From contig VBLT01000108.1 in the NCBI GenBank assembly GCA_005878615.1, forward strand, positions 1 to 34,441: a DNA stretch of 34,441 nucleotides, written 5' to 3'. Under the pieces are notes generated by a model. The model made no database searches, had not been told where the DNA came from, and saw only the letters and a list, made by a program, of their open reading frames with translations. Shown here one piece after another: positions 21,916-29,402 of the stretch (positions within the stretch are counted from its first letter, which is position 1; each line of letters starts with the position of its first letter). A program made the translations under genes and the position numbers. The stretch is from Methanobacteriota archaeon. GTDB lineage: Archaea > Thermoplasmatota > Thermoplasmata > RBG-16-68-12.

Positions 21916-22614
21916 TCAGGCGGGCCTCCCGCCCGTCGTGGACCGTCGCTCTCGTTCGATGAGTTCCCGGACCGCCTCCGTGAGCCCGTAGGATTGGGCG
22001 CGCTCCTCGATCAGGCGGATCGCGCTCGCGGCGACGGCGGTGTCCCGGTCCTCTCCGTCCAGCCAGATCCGCCCGTTCTGTCCCACGTAGATGCGGCATC
22101 CCGTGAGTTCCGTGATGAGGGAGATCATGCTCCCCTGTTTCCCGATGACCCGGGGGACCTTTGTCGGGGAGATCTCCATCACGATGCCGCCGTTGAGGCG
22201 GCGGGCCTCCCTCTCCTGCATCGTCAGCTGGACCCGCTTGATTTCGTCCACGCTGAGCACGTGGCCCATGATGACGTCGCCGACCTTCAGATAGCGAGAC
22301 GTGTCGCCGAACTCCACCCGCCACGGGGACTCCGTCGCGTGGAGAGGGGCAGGATAAGGCGAGTTGATGTCGACGAGCCAGTGGGACGGTCCGAGGTCGA
22401 CGACCTCGCCGATGACCGCGTCCCCTCGTTGAGGGATGTACCGGCCGTTGAGGGGGGTCACGCTCACGAGGCCGTCATGCTCGTTCCGAATGCCCAATTG
22501 CGCCGCGAAAACTTGCCCGCCCTCGCTGTAGGTTCCCGGTCCAGGCTTCAGCCCGGGGCCGCCGACGGCTTCGCCCGGAATGACAATCGGGCGGAGCGAC
22601 CCGCTACTTTCCAT
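21916..22614 (-). CDS. rrp4: Exosome RNA-binding subunit Rrp4
   Basis: 232 aa from ATG 22614; the ORF-track extension upstream is rejected. Domains: an N-terminal Rrp4 beta region (IVIPGEAVGGPGLKPGPGTY), a central S1 domain (about 60-140, PQRGDAVIGEVVDLGPSHWLVDI) and a C-terminal KH domain (about 145-210) with the VIGKQG GxxG loop. It caps the Rrp41/42 ring and directs substrates. A 116-nt stretch before it, down from the small membrane gene, holds no further ORF or clear promoter. Confidence 0.95.
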   Translation of the reverse strand: MESSGSLRPIVIPGEAVGGPGLKPGPGTYSEGGQVFAAQLGIRNEHDGLVSVTPLNGRYIPQRGDAVIGEVVDLGPSHWLVDINSPYPAPLHATESPWRVEFGDTSRYLKVGDVIMGHVLSVDEIKRVQLTMQEREARRLNGGIVMEISPTKVPRVIGKQGSMISLITELTGCRIYVGQNGRIWLDGEDRDTAVAASAIRLIEERAQSYGLTEAVRELIERERRSTTGGRPA

Positions 22615-22730
22615 TGGTGTCTCGCTCTCACGCAACGCGTCGAAATGGAGGCGGCTACTTGAGCCTTTGGGTGCTCGGCTCGGAAATCCGTCGACGCCTC
22701 GGCAACAGGGGCGCGGGTCCACCGTCGAGT

Positions 22731-22958
22731 TCAGTGAATTGGACGGTTGGGACCCTGCGCGGGATGCTTCCAATCCCACCAGGCGTAAACCGCACCTCCG
22801 CCCACGATGACGGAGAGGCTGCCGAACCCGATGACGAACGATTCGAGGTTCGTGGAAAGCGCGAAGAAGAGGGTCGCGGCGACGCAGAAGCCGGTCAGAG
22901 CGACGGACGCGTAGAACCCCGCGGCCGGAGAGATCCAACGGAGGGCGTAGCCCGGCAT
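22731..22958 (-). CDS. Small two-helix membrane protein inside the exosome superoperon
   Basis: 75 aa. Two hydrophobic helices (about residues 13-33 and 40-60) end in AVYAWWDWKHPAQGPNRPIH. I do not recognise a family. It is inserted between SBDS (30 nt upstream) and Rrp4 (116 nt downstream) on the same strand, in a position where other archaea have no gene to my knowledge. The composition and hydrophobic pattern look real rather than a shadow. It could be a lineage-specific membrane anchor or an unrelated passenger gene. Confidence 0.65.
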   Translation of the reverse strand: MPGYALRWISPAAGFYASVALTGFCVAATLFFALSTNLESFVIGFGSLSVIVGGGAVYAWWDWKHPAQGPNRPIH

Positions 22959-22988
22959 GCGAGTCCGATCTCCTGGTCGAGGGATTCC

Positions 22989-23729
22989 CTAGATTCGCTG
23001 GTCGGCCTTCAACACGCGCGTCTCGACGTTCCCTTTCGTCTTCGCGTTGAGCCGCTCGAGGAAGTCCGTCTGCAGGCCGGCGGGCATCTCGACGACGCCA
23101 AGCCAGGCCCCGGTCGGAGACCATTCCTCCTTCAGGATCGTCCCGAAGCCTTTGATGTCCCCGTACGTCTTCGCGCTGTCCTCCGCGCTCAGCTTCACCG
23201 CGATCCGCACCTTCTCGAACCGGATGGGGATCAACGGACGCAACGCGTCGAGGACCTCCTTGACCTGCTCTTCAACCGGCTTGAACGGATCGATGTGGAC
23301 CTTGGCCTCTTCCATCGCATTCTCGATCCGCTGCGGGGGATGCGGGGCGGCGGTCTGCGGATTGATCGCGTTCGCGGCGATGTATTGGACGATCTGCTTG
23401 CGCTTCGCTTCGAGCATCTGGCGGCGCTGTTCCGTCGTCAGCTGGATCTCGCCGCGTTGGATGATCTGCTTCGCGACCGCGAGGGGATCCGTCGTCCCGA
23501 AGAACTCCGCCATCTTCTCCTCGGAGGCCTTGGACCCCTTGTGGGCGTCCTTGAAGACCTCGTCGATCGCGAGCTCCTTCAGGAGGTCCACCTCCTTCCC
23601 GTCGCGGACCTTCGCGACGGCCTCGGGCTTGACGAGGACCTCGAACTTCTCGCCTGATTTCTCGACCCGGGCGATGACGTATTCCTTGAAAATGTCGTCC
23701 CGCCGGTCGCTTCGAAGCTCTTTGGGCAT
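22989..23729 (-). CDS. Ribosome maturation protein SBDS/Sdo1
   Basis: 246 aa, the normal archaeal SBDS length. Three domains: the N-terminal FYSH-like domain (about 1-90, [41 protein letters not shown]), a central three-helix bundle ([51 protein letters not shown]) and a C-terminal ferredoxin-like domain ([24 protein letters not shown]). With EF-2-like GTPases it helps release anti-association factors from the large ribosomal subunit. Starts 8 nt after the psmA stop, in the conserved psmA-SBDS-rrp4 order. Confidence 0.95.
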   Translation of the reverse strand: MPKELRSDRRDDIFKEYVIARVEKSGEKFEVLVKPEAVAKVRDGKEVDLLKELAIDEVFKDAHKGSKASEEKMAEFFGTTDPLAVAKQIIQRGEIQLTTEQRRQMLEAKRKQIVQYIAANAINPQTAAPHPPQRIENAMEEAKVHIDPFKPVEEQVKEVLDALRPLIPIRFEKVRIAVKLSAEDSAKTYGDIKGFGTILKEEWSPTGAWLGVVEMPAGLQTDFLERLNAKTKGNVETRVLKADQRI

Positions 23730-23737
23730 GACTTCGC

Positions 23738-24463
23738 CTAGGAGGCGTGGGGGACCCGCGTGAGGTACTGGCCCACTTCCGCCTCCGACAGGCGCCGGAA
23801 CTTCTCGCCTTCGACGATGAGCCCGACCTCGATCGCGCGGGCGTCGAGTTTCTCGCCCTCGGAGGCCTTCTGCAAGGCCTCGAGGCCCAGGACCATCGAG
23901 TCGTCCTGGGACATGCCCTCTTTGTACTTCTCTTCGAGGAGCTCCATGACGGCCTGGCGGCCTTGCCCGATGCTGCCGGCCTTGTACGACACGAGGGCGC
24001 CGCTCGGGTCCGTCTCGAACAGATGGGTGCCGAGGTCGTCGACCCCCGCGACGAGCAGCGCGGTCCCGAACGGCCGCACCCCGCCGTACTGCGTGTAGTT
24101 CTGCTTGTAGTCGCAGATGCGCTTCACGAGGAGGTCCACGCCGATCCGTTCGCTGTAGGTGACCTTGTTAATCTGGGCGACGAGCCGCGCATAGTCGACG
24201 AGGACCCGGGCGTCGGCGACGAGGCCGGACGTGGCCGCGCCAACATGCTCGTCGATCTGGAAAATCTTCTCGATCGAGGAGGTCTCGACGAGCCGGGAGC
24301 CGATCTTCTTGTCGGCCATGAGGATGATCCCGTTCTTGAACTTCAGGCCGACCGTGGTATTGCCGCGGGTCACCGCGACCCGTGCGTACTCGACCTGGAA
24401 CAGGCGGCCGTCGGGGCTGAAGACCGTGATCGCTCGGTCATAGGCCATCTGGCCCGGCTGCAT
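23738..24463 (-). CDS. psmA: 20S proteasome subunit alpha
   Basis: 241 aa. It forms the outer rings of the proteasome and gates substrate entry. Signature: [47 protein letters not shown], followed by [37 protein letters not shown] and [24 protein letters not shown]. The N-terminal gate residues ([11 protein letters not shown]) are present. The beta subunit is not in this window. A CTTTATTAGC TATA-like element lies about 30 nt upstream of the ATG. Confidence 0.97.
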   Translation of the reverse strand: MQPGQMAYDRAITVFSPDGRLFQVEYARVAVTRGNTTVGLKFKNGIILMADKKIGSRLVETSSIEKIFQIDEHVGAATSGLVADARVLVDYARLVAQINKVTYSERIGVDLLVKRICDYKQNYTQYGGVRPFGTALLVAGVDDLGTHLFETDPSGALVSYKAGSIGQGRQAVMELLEEKYKEGMSQDDSMVLGLEALQKASEGEKLDARAIEVGLIVEGEKFRRLSEAEVGQYLTRVPHAS

Positions 24464-24497
24464 CTGATAAACCTCGGGCCGCTAATAAAGCGGTCAC

Positions 24498-24824
24498 TTA
24501 TAAGGGTTCTTTTGCCAGTCCTCGTCGCGCCCGGTCTTTCGACGTCAGATAGTTCCGCGTCGCGGCGCGAATCGTCCCCGATGTGCCGACGGTCGTCACT
24601 TGCACGCGCTCTCCGGCGACCCGATCGAGGCCGTTCAGCGCGCGGATGGCGGCGTCCTTCTCGAGGTTCGTCGTCCGGACGAGCCCCGAGCCGCCGTTGA
24701 ATTGGACGAGCCAGAGCCGGGGCGACAACGCTCGCAGGGCCGCGGCGACCTCCTCCCGTTGGAAGGGCCGCGCGCCGCCCAAGCGAAAGGCGACGTATCG
24801 ATAGCGAGGACGATGGGTGCTCAC
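24498..24824 (-). CDS. rnp2: Ribonuclease P protein component 2 (Pop5)
   Basis: 108 aa from GTG (STHRPRYRYVAFRLGG..). It pairs with Rpp30 to activate archaeal RNase P RNA, which trims tRNA 5' ends. The Pop5 core is visible: RYRYVAFRL, EVAAALRALSPRLWLVQFNGGSGLVRTTNLEKDAAIRALNGLDRVAGERVQVTTVGTSGTIRAATRNYL. Positions immediately upstream of psmA are conserved in archaeal superoperons. The 1.5-kb ORF-track entry covering it is another frame across ftsZ. Confidence 0.9.
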   Translation of the reverse strand: MSTHRPRYRYVAFRLGGARPFQREEVAAALRALSPRLWLVQFNGGSGLVRTTNLEKDAAIRALNGLDRVAGERVQVTTVGTSGTIRAATRNYLTSKDRARRGLAKEPL

Positions 24825-24877
24825 GCTCGGGCGGATTGGAAGGAAACGGAAAAAGGTTGGGGAAAAAGAGGAGGAGG

Positions 24878-26017
24878 TCAGCGTACTTCGTCCACTTCGG
24901 CGGAGGTCTTCACCGGACCGGTGTACACCTCTTTGCCGAGGAGGGACTTCGACTTGACGCCCGTGATGACCAGGAGGACGCGGACCGTGTGCTCCAATTC
25001 GTCGTCGACGGAGCAGCCCCAGATGATCCGGGCCTGCGGGTTGATCTTCTGCCCGACGATTTCCGCGGCGCGCTCCGCCTCGGAGACGGTCAGGTCCCCG
25101 CCGCCGACGACGCGCACGAGCGCACCCCGCGCGTGGGTCAGGTCGACCTCGCCGAGCAGGGGAGACTCGAGCGCCTCGTTGATCGCGTATTCGATCCGGT
25201 CCCGTTCTTCCTCGCTCTCGCCGATCCCGATCATCGCGACGCCGCCGCCCTTCATGATCGTCATGAGGTCCGCGTAATCGAGGTTGACCAAGCCCGGCTT
25301 CGTGATGATCTCGGTCATGCCTTTGATCGACTGCATGAGGATTTCGTCCGCGACCTTGAACGCCGCATTGATGGGCAGGCGCGGCACGAGCTCCAGGAGC
25401 TTGTCGTTGTAGATCACGATCGCGGTATCCGTGAAACGCCGGAGCTTCTCCAGGCCGGCCTCCGCGTTCTCCATCCGGATGCGGCCCTCGGACTTGAAAG
25501 GCATCGTGACGACGCCCATCGTGAGGGCGCCTTCCTCTTTCGCGACGCGCGCCACGTACTGGGCGGACCCCGTGCCCGTGCCGCCGCCCATGCCGGCGGT
25601 GATGAAGACGACGTGGGAGCCTCGGAGGAACCCGCGGATCTCCTCTTCGTTCTCGTGGGCCGCCTGTTCCCCGACCTCCGGCAGGGCTCCTGCGCCAAGG
25701 CCCTTCGTCAGCCGCTTGCCGATCAGGATCTTCTTCGGCGCGTGGACGGACAACAGGTGCTTCGCGTCCGTGTTCACCGCACAAAGCTGCGCGCCGGTGA
25801 TGCCGGCCTCGCTGCACCGGTTGACGGTGTTCGAACCGCCACCGCCGCACCCGACGATCTTGATCGAGACGTTGATCGACTCGACGATCTTCTCGATCTC
25901 TTGGTCGTCGCCGTTCTTCGCCTTTTCCTGCGACTTCGCGGCCTTGGCGGCCTCGCGCTCTTCCTTTGCCTCGGCTTCCTGGTGTCGGGCCAAAGCTTCG
26001 TTGAGAAGCGATTTCAT
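24878..26017 (-). CDS. ftsZ: Cell division GTPase FtsZ
   Basis: 379 aa. Tubulin-fold GTPase that polymerises at the division site. The T1 GTP loop is [14 protein letters not shown] (about residues 54-67) and the tubulin signature is GGGTGTGS (144-151). The catalytic T7 loop region is [26 protein letters not shown]. An N-terminal charged extension of about 45 residues (rich in Glu, Lys and Ala) precedes the core, as in many archaeal FtsZ1 proteins. A TATA box (TTTAAATAG, 26070-26079) gives a leader of about 30 nt. It has no accessory division gene next to it here. Confidence 0.97.
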   Translation of the reverse strand: MKSLLNEALARHQEAEAKEEREAAKAAKSQEKAKNGDDQEIEKIVESINVSIKIVGCGGGGSNTVNRCSEAGITGAQLCAVNTDAKHLLSVHAPKKILIGKRLTKGLGAGALPEVGEQAAHENEEEIRGFLRGSHVVFITAGMGGGTGTGSAQYVARVAKEEGALTMGVVTMPFKSEGRIRMENAEAGLEKLRRFTDTAIVIYNDKLLELVPRLPINAAFKVADEILMQSIKGMTEIITKPGLVNLDYADLMTIMKGGGVAMIGIGESEEERDRIEYAINEALESPLLGEVDLTHARGALVRVVGGGDLTVSEAERAAEIVGQKINPQARIIWGCSVDDELEHTVRVLLVITGVKSKSLLGKEVYTGPVKTSAEVDEVR

Positions 26018-26069
26018 TGTGCCATCCCATCCCGATGGAGACTGACGCCCGGCCGCATCCCCATATGGC

Positions 26070-26079
26070 TATTTAAAAG
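26070..26079 (-). promoter_or_regulatory. TATA box for ftsZ
   Basis: Reads ACTTTTAAAT on the minus strand, about 57 nt upstream of the ftsZ ATG. It predicts a leader of roughly 30 nt. Confidence 0.5.
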
Positions 26080-26145
26080 TAGTCATACATTCGTCAGACA
26101 AAACACGCTTTGACATCCGCCACGGGGCTGCCAGGCATTCGAGGC

Positions 26146-26928
26146 TCACGAAGCCACGGGAGCCCGTGGGGTCATGTTGATCACGATGCCCGCGTTCGTG
26201 ATGTCGAATGCATAGACGGCGTCGTCGTGCGACGAGCCCTTGTACTTCTCGACGGAGACGAACCGCTTGATCCCGGTCTCATCGCGGAGCTTGTGCAGGC
26301 GGACCTCACCGCGAGCCAGGAACGACTCCGCGAGGACCTCGGCTTCGTCCGGCAGCTCGACCGTGAGGAGGGAGGTCACCTTCGATTCGGCGAGGTAGCG
26401 CATGAACGATTGCGTCGTCACGGCCTCCTCGAATTCCCGCATGCAGAAGTACCGTAGCGCCGTGATCGAGTCGATCACGACGCGTTCGTAGTGCTTCTTC
26501 ACGAGGAGGGTCTTGAGGAGCTGCTGTAACGAGTGGACCGAGACCTCCTTGCTTTCGAAATCCGGCGTCTTCCGAATCCGCTCCCCGATCGATCGCATCT
26601 TCGCGGGCTCTTCTTCCGTGGAGATCTCAAGGAGGGGCGTGGGCTCGAAGCGCCGGATGTCGGAGTTCGCGTCGAGCACGTCCAGATCGTCCAGGTTCCA
26701 TCGAAAGGCGCGCATGTTGATCTTCAGCTCGTTCGGCGGCTCCTCGAGGCAGACGAACAGACAACGTTCCCCGCCCTCGAGGCCCTCCCGCAGGAACTGC
26801 ATCGCAAGGATCGTCTTGCCCGCGCCGGGTGGCCCGGAGACGATGTAGGGCCGACCGGGGACGAATCCGCCGTGGAGCATCTTGTCGAGGCCGGCGATGC
26901 CCGTGCGCATCCTCGTGGCGGGGATCAC
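26146..26928 (-). CDS. KaiC-family RecA-like ATPase, second of the pair
   Basis: 260 aa from a GTG that overlaps the stop of the upstream KaiC gene (GTGA); an ATG at 26910 is also possible. Single RecA/KaiC domain: TGIAGLDKMLHGGF, Walker A GPPGAGKT (32-39), LEEPPNELK (the paired glutamates of KaiC) and Walker B VVIDSITALRYF. It ends with a beta-strand region (SVEKYKGSSHDDAVYAFDITNAGIVI). Stand-alone archaeal KaiC proteins are thought to act as signalling or regulatory ATPases, sometimes linked to motility or transcription; a circadian role is not implied. Confidence 0.88.
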   Translation of the reverse strand: MIPATRMRTGIAGLDKMLHGGFVPGRPYIVSGPPGAGKTILAMQFLREGLEGGERCLFVCLEEPPNELKINMRAFRWNLDDLDVLDANSDIRRFEPTPLLEISTEEEPAKMRSIGERIRKTPDFESKEVSVHSLQQLLKTLLVKKHYERVVIDSITALRYFCMREFEEAVTTQSFMRYLAESKVTSLLTVELPDEAEVLAESFLARGEVRLHKLRDETGIKRFVSVEKYKGSSHDDAVYAFDITNAGIVINMTPRAPVAS

Positions 26929-28007
26929 CGGATCACCGGCGGCCGGGGCGGCATCGCGACGGGCGGCGGAGGAGGGGCCTCCATGATTCGTTCCTTCAAT
27001 TGGGAATCGCAAGCGAGGGCGATCTTCATCGCCTTCTGGTAGTTGCGCCGCTGGAACGCCAGCATGGCGCGGGAGAGCGCCACCTCGACGTCTCGAATCG
27101 GGATCTGCCGCCGGTGCGCCTCTTCAATCTGGCGCATGACGGATTCGATCACGTTCGACACTTCGTCAATCAGGCGCGTCTCGAGCAGGGATTCCTCCGG
27201 CTTCCCCTCTGGCGACGTGCCGCGAATCTGGGAGGGGGCGTCGAGGGCGACCACCATCCCCTTCGCGCCGATCGTCACGGGATGCATCTTGTCGTCGAAC
27301 GAAGAACCGCGGAACTTCTCGATTGAGATCGCGCGGCGGATCATGCTGCCGTCGATCCACTTGTGCATCCGGATCTCCCCGCGCCCGAGGAAGAACTCGG
27401 TCTCGAGCTTCTTCCGGTCCAGCCGTTCGGAGACGATGAGGGTCGTCGCCTCGAGTTCCGCGAGGAACCGGAGGAAGGATTGGATCAAGATTCGACTGTC
27501 CTGCCCCTCCATGGAAAACATCTTCAGGGCGGTCATCGAATCCACCGCGATCCGCTTGTATCGCTGCTTCGTCCGCTCCAGATGTTGCGAGAATTCCTGC
27601 TTGATCATCTTCTGCACGCTGTGCACGGTGACCTCGAGGGCCCGGACCTGGGACGACTGCCGGATGTCCGTCACGTCTTCCATGTCCCGGACATCGAGGG
27701 ACGTCCCGACGTCGATCACCGACCGTTGGCGCTTGTGCGCGCGCACGTCCGGGGTCGCGTCGAGGATCTTAAGCCGGTCCATGTTCCACCCAAAGGTGGC
27801 CATGTTCGCCTTCACCTCGATCGGTGGCTCGTCGAGGGTCACGAGCAGGCAAGGTTCCTGTTGTCGGAGGCCCTCGAGGAGGAAGTGCGCCGCAAGCACG
27901 GTCTTGCCGCTTCCCGTCGGGCCGGAGACCACATAGGGTCGCGCGGGCAGGAATCCGCCGTTCAGCATCGTGTCCAAGCCGATGATGCCGGTTTTCACTC
28001 GATCCAT
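26925..28007 (-). CDS. KaiC-family RecA-like ATPase with C-terminal helical extension
   Basis: 360 aa from ATG 28007; the ORF-track extension to 28343 crosses the tRNA gene and is rejected. KaiC domain: VKTGIIGLDTMLNGGF, Walker A GPTGSGKT (29-36), LDEPPIEVK and Walker B IAVDSMTALKMF. It differs from its neighbour by an insertion between Walker motifs and by about 100 extra C-terminal residues that form helices (ETRLIDEVSNVIESVMRQIEEAHRRQ, VALSRAMLAFQRRNYQKAMKIALACDSQL) and a proline-rich tail. The two genes overlap, so their products probably work together. A palindrome lies about 100 bp upstream. Confidence 0.85.
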   Translation of the reverse strand: MDRVKTGIIGLDTMLNGGFLPARPYVVSGPTGSGKTVLAAHFLLEGLRQQEPCLLVTLDEPPIEVKANMATFGWNMDRLKILDATPDVRAHKRQRSVIDVGTSLDVRDMEDVTDIRQSSQVRALEVTVHSVQKMIKQEFSQHLERTKQRYKRIAVDSMTALKMFSMEGQDSRILIQSFLRFLAELEATTLIVSERLDRKKLETEFFLGRGEIRMHKWIDGSMIRRAISIEKFRGSSFDDKMHPVTIGAKGMVVALDAPSQIRGTSPEGKPEESLLETRLIDEVSNVIESVMRQIEEAHRRQIPIRDVEVALSRAMLAFQRRNYQKAMKIALACDSQLKERIMEAPPPPPVAMPPRPPVIR

Positions 28008-28106
28008 TGAAAGCCTGCCGAGCGTCGGACCACCCGGCCCATCGACGATAAAAGTTGCGACCTGAGAATCAGAGTCCAACCAACCGGGGATAGAGAGGAA
28101 GATTTT

Positions 28107-28130
28107 GGTTACCCTTATGCAAGGGTAACC
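28107..28130. promoter_or_regulatory. Perfect 24-bp palindrome upstream of the KaiC pair
   Basis: Ten-base arms GGTTACCCTT and AAGGGTAACC separated by ATGC form a perfect inverted repeat. It lies about 55-80 bp upstream of the likely KaiC TATA box (ACTTTTATCG, 28045-28054) and about 65 bp beyond the 3' end of the initiator tRNA gene. It looks like a dimeric-regulator operator, but an RNA hairpin acting as a tRNA-transcript terminator is possible. Confidence 0.55.
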
Positions 28131-28209
28131 TCTCAGGTGGCGAAACGAGAAGCCCAGGCCCCATCGAAAGGCCGCCGCGCGGGGTCCACGGTCGATAGCG
28201 GGGGATGGA

Positions 28210-28242
28210 CGTTCCGGGCCGGAGGCGCATCCTGCCGGCCCT
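28210..28242 (-). other. Initiator tRNA-Met intron 2 at position 59/60 (33 nt)
   Basis: Outer helix is the T-stem GATGG/CCATC. The central helix is TTCA against GGAA, with one A-G mismatch. The bulges are AAA and CGT, cut AA^A and CG^T. A very strong inner helix, GGGCCGG/CCGGCCC, is extended by AGG/CCT. This is a slightly relaxed bulge-helix-bulge at the same position as the tRNA-Ser intron. Confidence 0.82.
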
Positions 28243-28264
28243 TTTGAACCATCGATCTCCGGGT

Positions 28265-28293
28265 GTCTCACCGGGGACCTGGGAGTCCCGGGG
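28265..28293 (-). other. Initiator tRNA-Met intron 1 at canonical position 37/38 (29 nt)
   Basis: Central helix CTCA (exon) with TGAG (intron), bulges TAC and ACA cut TA^C and AC^A, outer helix the anticodon stem CGGG/CCCG, and an inner stem of eight pairs with one C-C mismatch closing a CCCA loop. This is a canonical bulge-helix-bulge and yields the expected initiator loop. Confidence 0.88.
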
Positions 28294-28391
28294 TATGAGC
28301 CCGACGGGATATCCTGGCTACCCCACCCCGCTACCTTGCGCATCGATCCGCAGGCTCGCGACGGCGGTCCTTCGTCCGGATTGGACGGCGC

Positions 28392-28400
28392 AGGATAAAC
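28392..28400 (-). promoter_or_regulatory. TATA-like element for the initiator tRNA gene
   Basis: Reads GGTTTATCC on the minus strand. It lies between the SCP2 stop and the tRNA, about 65 nt before the tRNA 5' end, implying a 5' leader of nearly 40 nt for RNase P to remove. Confidence 0.4.
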
Positions 28401-28416
28401 CTATCGCGCGTCGGCG

Positions 28417-28746
28417 TCAGAAGAATTTCCGGATCCGAGAAATGTCTTCGAGACTTCCCTTCAGCCGGAGTTTGCCGGTCGCATACGCCTTGAACGGCCC
28501 GATCTCCCGCAGGATCAAGCCGCGCAACGTCTCCTGATCGGTCGAAATCGTGATGTCCGCGCGGTCCACGGCTCCCTCGATCAGGCCGTCGACGTGTTGA
28601 TCCTTCAACGTGAAATGGTATTTCGTTCCGTCTTTCAGCTCAATGAGGACCGTCTTCCGGAGGTCGCCTAACTCGGCCCGGAGCGCGGGATCCGACGCCG
28701 CCTTCGCGTTGAACTTCCGGATCGCCTCTTCGAGGAGCTCCTTCAT
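28417..28746 (-). CDS. SCP2 sterol-carrier-like domain protein
   Basis: 109 aa from an ATG that overlaps the RNase HII stop (ATGA). The SCP2 fold is visible: LRKTVLIELKDGTKYHFTLKDQHVDGLIEGAVDRADITISTDQETLRGLILREIGPFKAYATGKLRLKGSLEDISRIRKFF. SCP2 domains make a hydrophobic tunnel that binds lipids or acyl chains. Archaeal stand-alone versions have no proven ligand. The link with RNase HII is probably only positional. Confidence 0.88.
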   Translation of the reverse strand: MKELLEEAIRKFNAKAASDPALRAELGDLRKTVLIELKDGTKYHFTLKDQHVDGLIEGAVDRADITISTDQETLRGLILREIGPFKAYATGKLRLKGSLEDISRIRKFF

Positions 28747-29399
28747 GGCTTTCGCGACCCGAAGTCGTCCAGCTTCCGGTTCTTGGACTCGGCCAGCAGC
28801 CGCCTCGCGGTGTCCCAGGACGCCCGGGTGTGCGGCGGCAGGGAACCCTTCTCTCGGATCCATTTCTCCAGGAACGCGATCGTGTCGGGATCCGAGGGGT
28901 AGCCGGAACCGATCGTCATCCCGATCGACTCCTCGATCGACCGCATCTCGCGGTCGCGGCACACCTTGGCGAGGATCGACGCCGCGCTGACGACCGGGAA
29001 GAGTTCGTCCGCGTTGTGATGGGAAACGATCTCGACGTCGAAGGCCAGCTCCCGACGGACGGAGCGTTTGAATTCGATCTCGTCCACGTCCGCCGCGTCC
29101 ACGTACGCGGTCTCCGGCCGCAGCTTCGCGATGACCTCGGCGAACAGTTTCGCCTCGAAGTCGTTGAGGGACATCTCGGCGCGCATGACGTCGATCTGCT
29201 CCGCCGGGATCACGACGACCTCGAACCGAGACACCTTCTCGATCTCGGGGGCGAGGGCCTCCCGCTTCTCCGGCGAGAGTTTCTTCGAGTCGCGGCAGTT
29301 CATCTGTCGTAGCGGGACGTCCGACTCCACGGCGACGCCCGCGACGACGAGGGGACCGATGACGGGCCCTCGGCCGGCCTCGTCCACGCCCACGATCAC
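28743..29399 (-). CDS. rnhB: Ribonuclease HII
   Basis: 218 aa from GTG 29399, 3 nt after the upstream deaminase stop. It cuts RNA in RNA-DNA hybrids and at single ribonucleotides in DNA. Signature: IVGVDEAGRGPVIGPLVVAGVA with the DE catalytic pair, DSKKLSPEKRE, AYVDAADVDE (third acid), HHNADELFPVVSAASILAKVCRDRE and GSGYPSDPDT. Order and length are those of archaeal RNase HII. The stop overlaps the SCP2 gene. Confidence 0.96.
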   Translation of the reverse strand: MIVGVDEAGRGPVIGPLVVAGVAVESDVPLRQMNCRDSKKLSPEKREALAPEIEKVSRFEVVVIPAEQIDVMRAEMSLNDFEAKLFAEVIAKLRPETAYVDAADVDEIEFKRSVRRELAFDVEIVSHHNADELFPVVSAASILAKVCRDREMRSIEESIGMTIGSGYPSDPDTIAFLEKWIREKGSLPPHTRASWDTARRLLAESKNRKLDDFGSRKP

Positions 29400-29402
29400 G
29401 GC

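Larger units (their letters stand above)
28196..28332 (-). tRNA. Initiator tRNA-Met(CAT) with two introns
   Basis: Exons 28294-28332, 28243-28264 and 28196-28209 (39+22+14 nt) join to a 75-nt tRNA without encoded CCA. The acceptor AGCGGGG pairs fully with CCCCGCT, giving the A1-U72 pair of archaeal initiators, with A73 discriminator. The anticodon stem has the initiator GGG/CCC pairs, and the spliced loop is CTCATAA. The T-stem GATGG/CCATC and T-loop TTCAAAT appear only after the second intron is removed. A TATA-like GGTTTATCC lies about 65 nt upstream. The ORF-track frames crossing this region are shadows. Confidence 0.9.

Noticed and set aside
20285-22324. 679-aa minus-strand ORF spanning rrp42 and beyond
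   Set aside because: Only the C-terminal 259 residues are Rrp42. The upstream part is a shadow of rrp41 and rrp4.
24498-26030. 510-aa minus-strand ORF across ftsZ and rnp2
   Set aside because: Only its last 108 residues are Pop5. The rest is an Arg/Gly-rich alternate frame of ftsZ.
28007-28343. N-terminal extension of the KaiC-like ORF to 28343
   Set aside because: It would translate through the initiator tRNA gene and the palindrome. The KaiC domain begins properly at ATG 28007.
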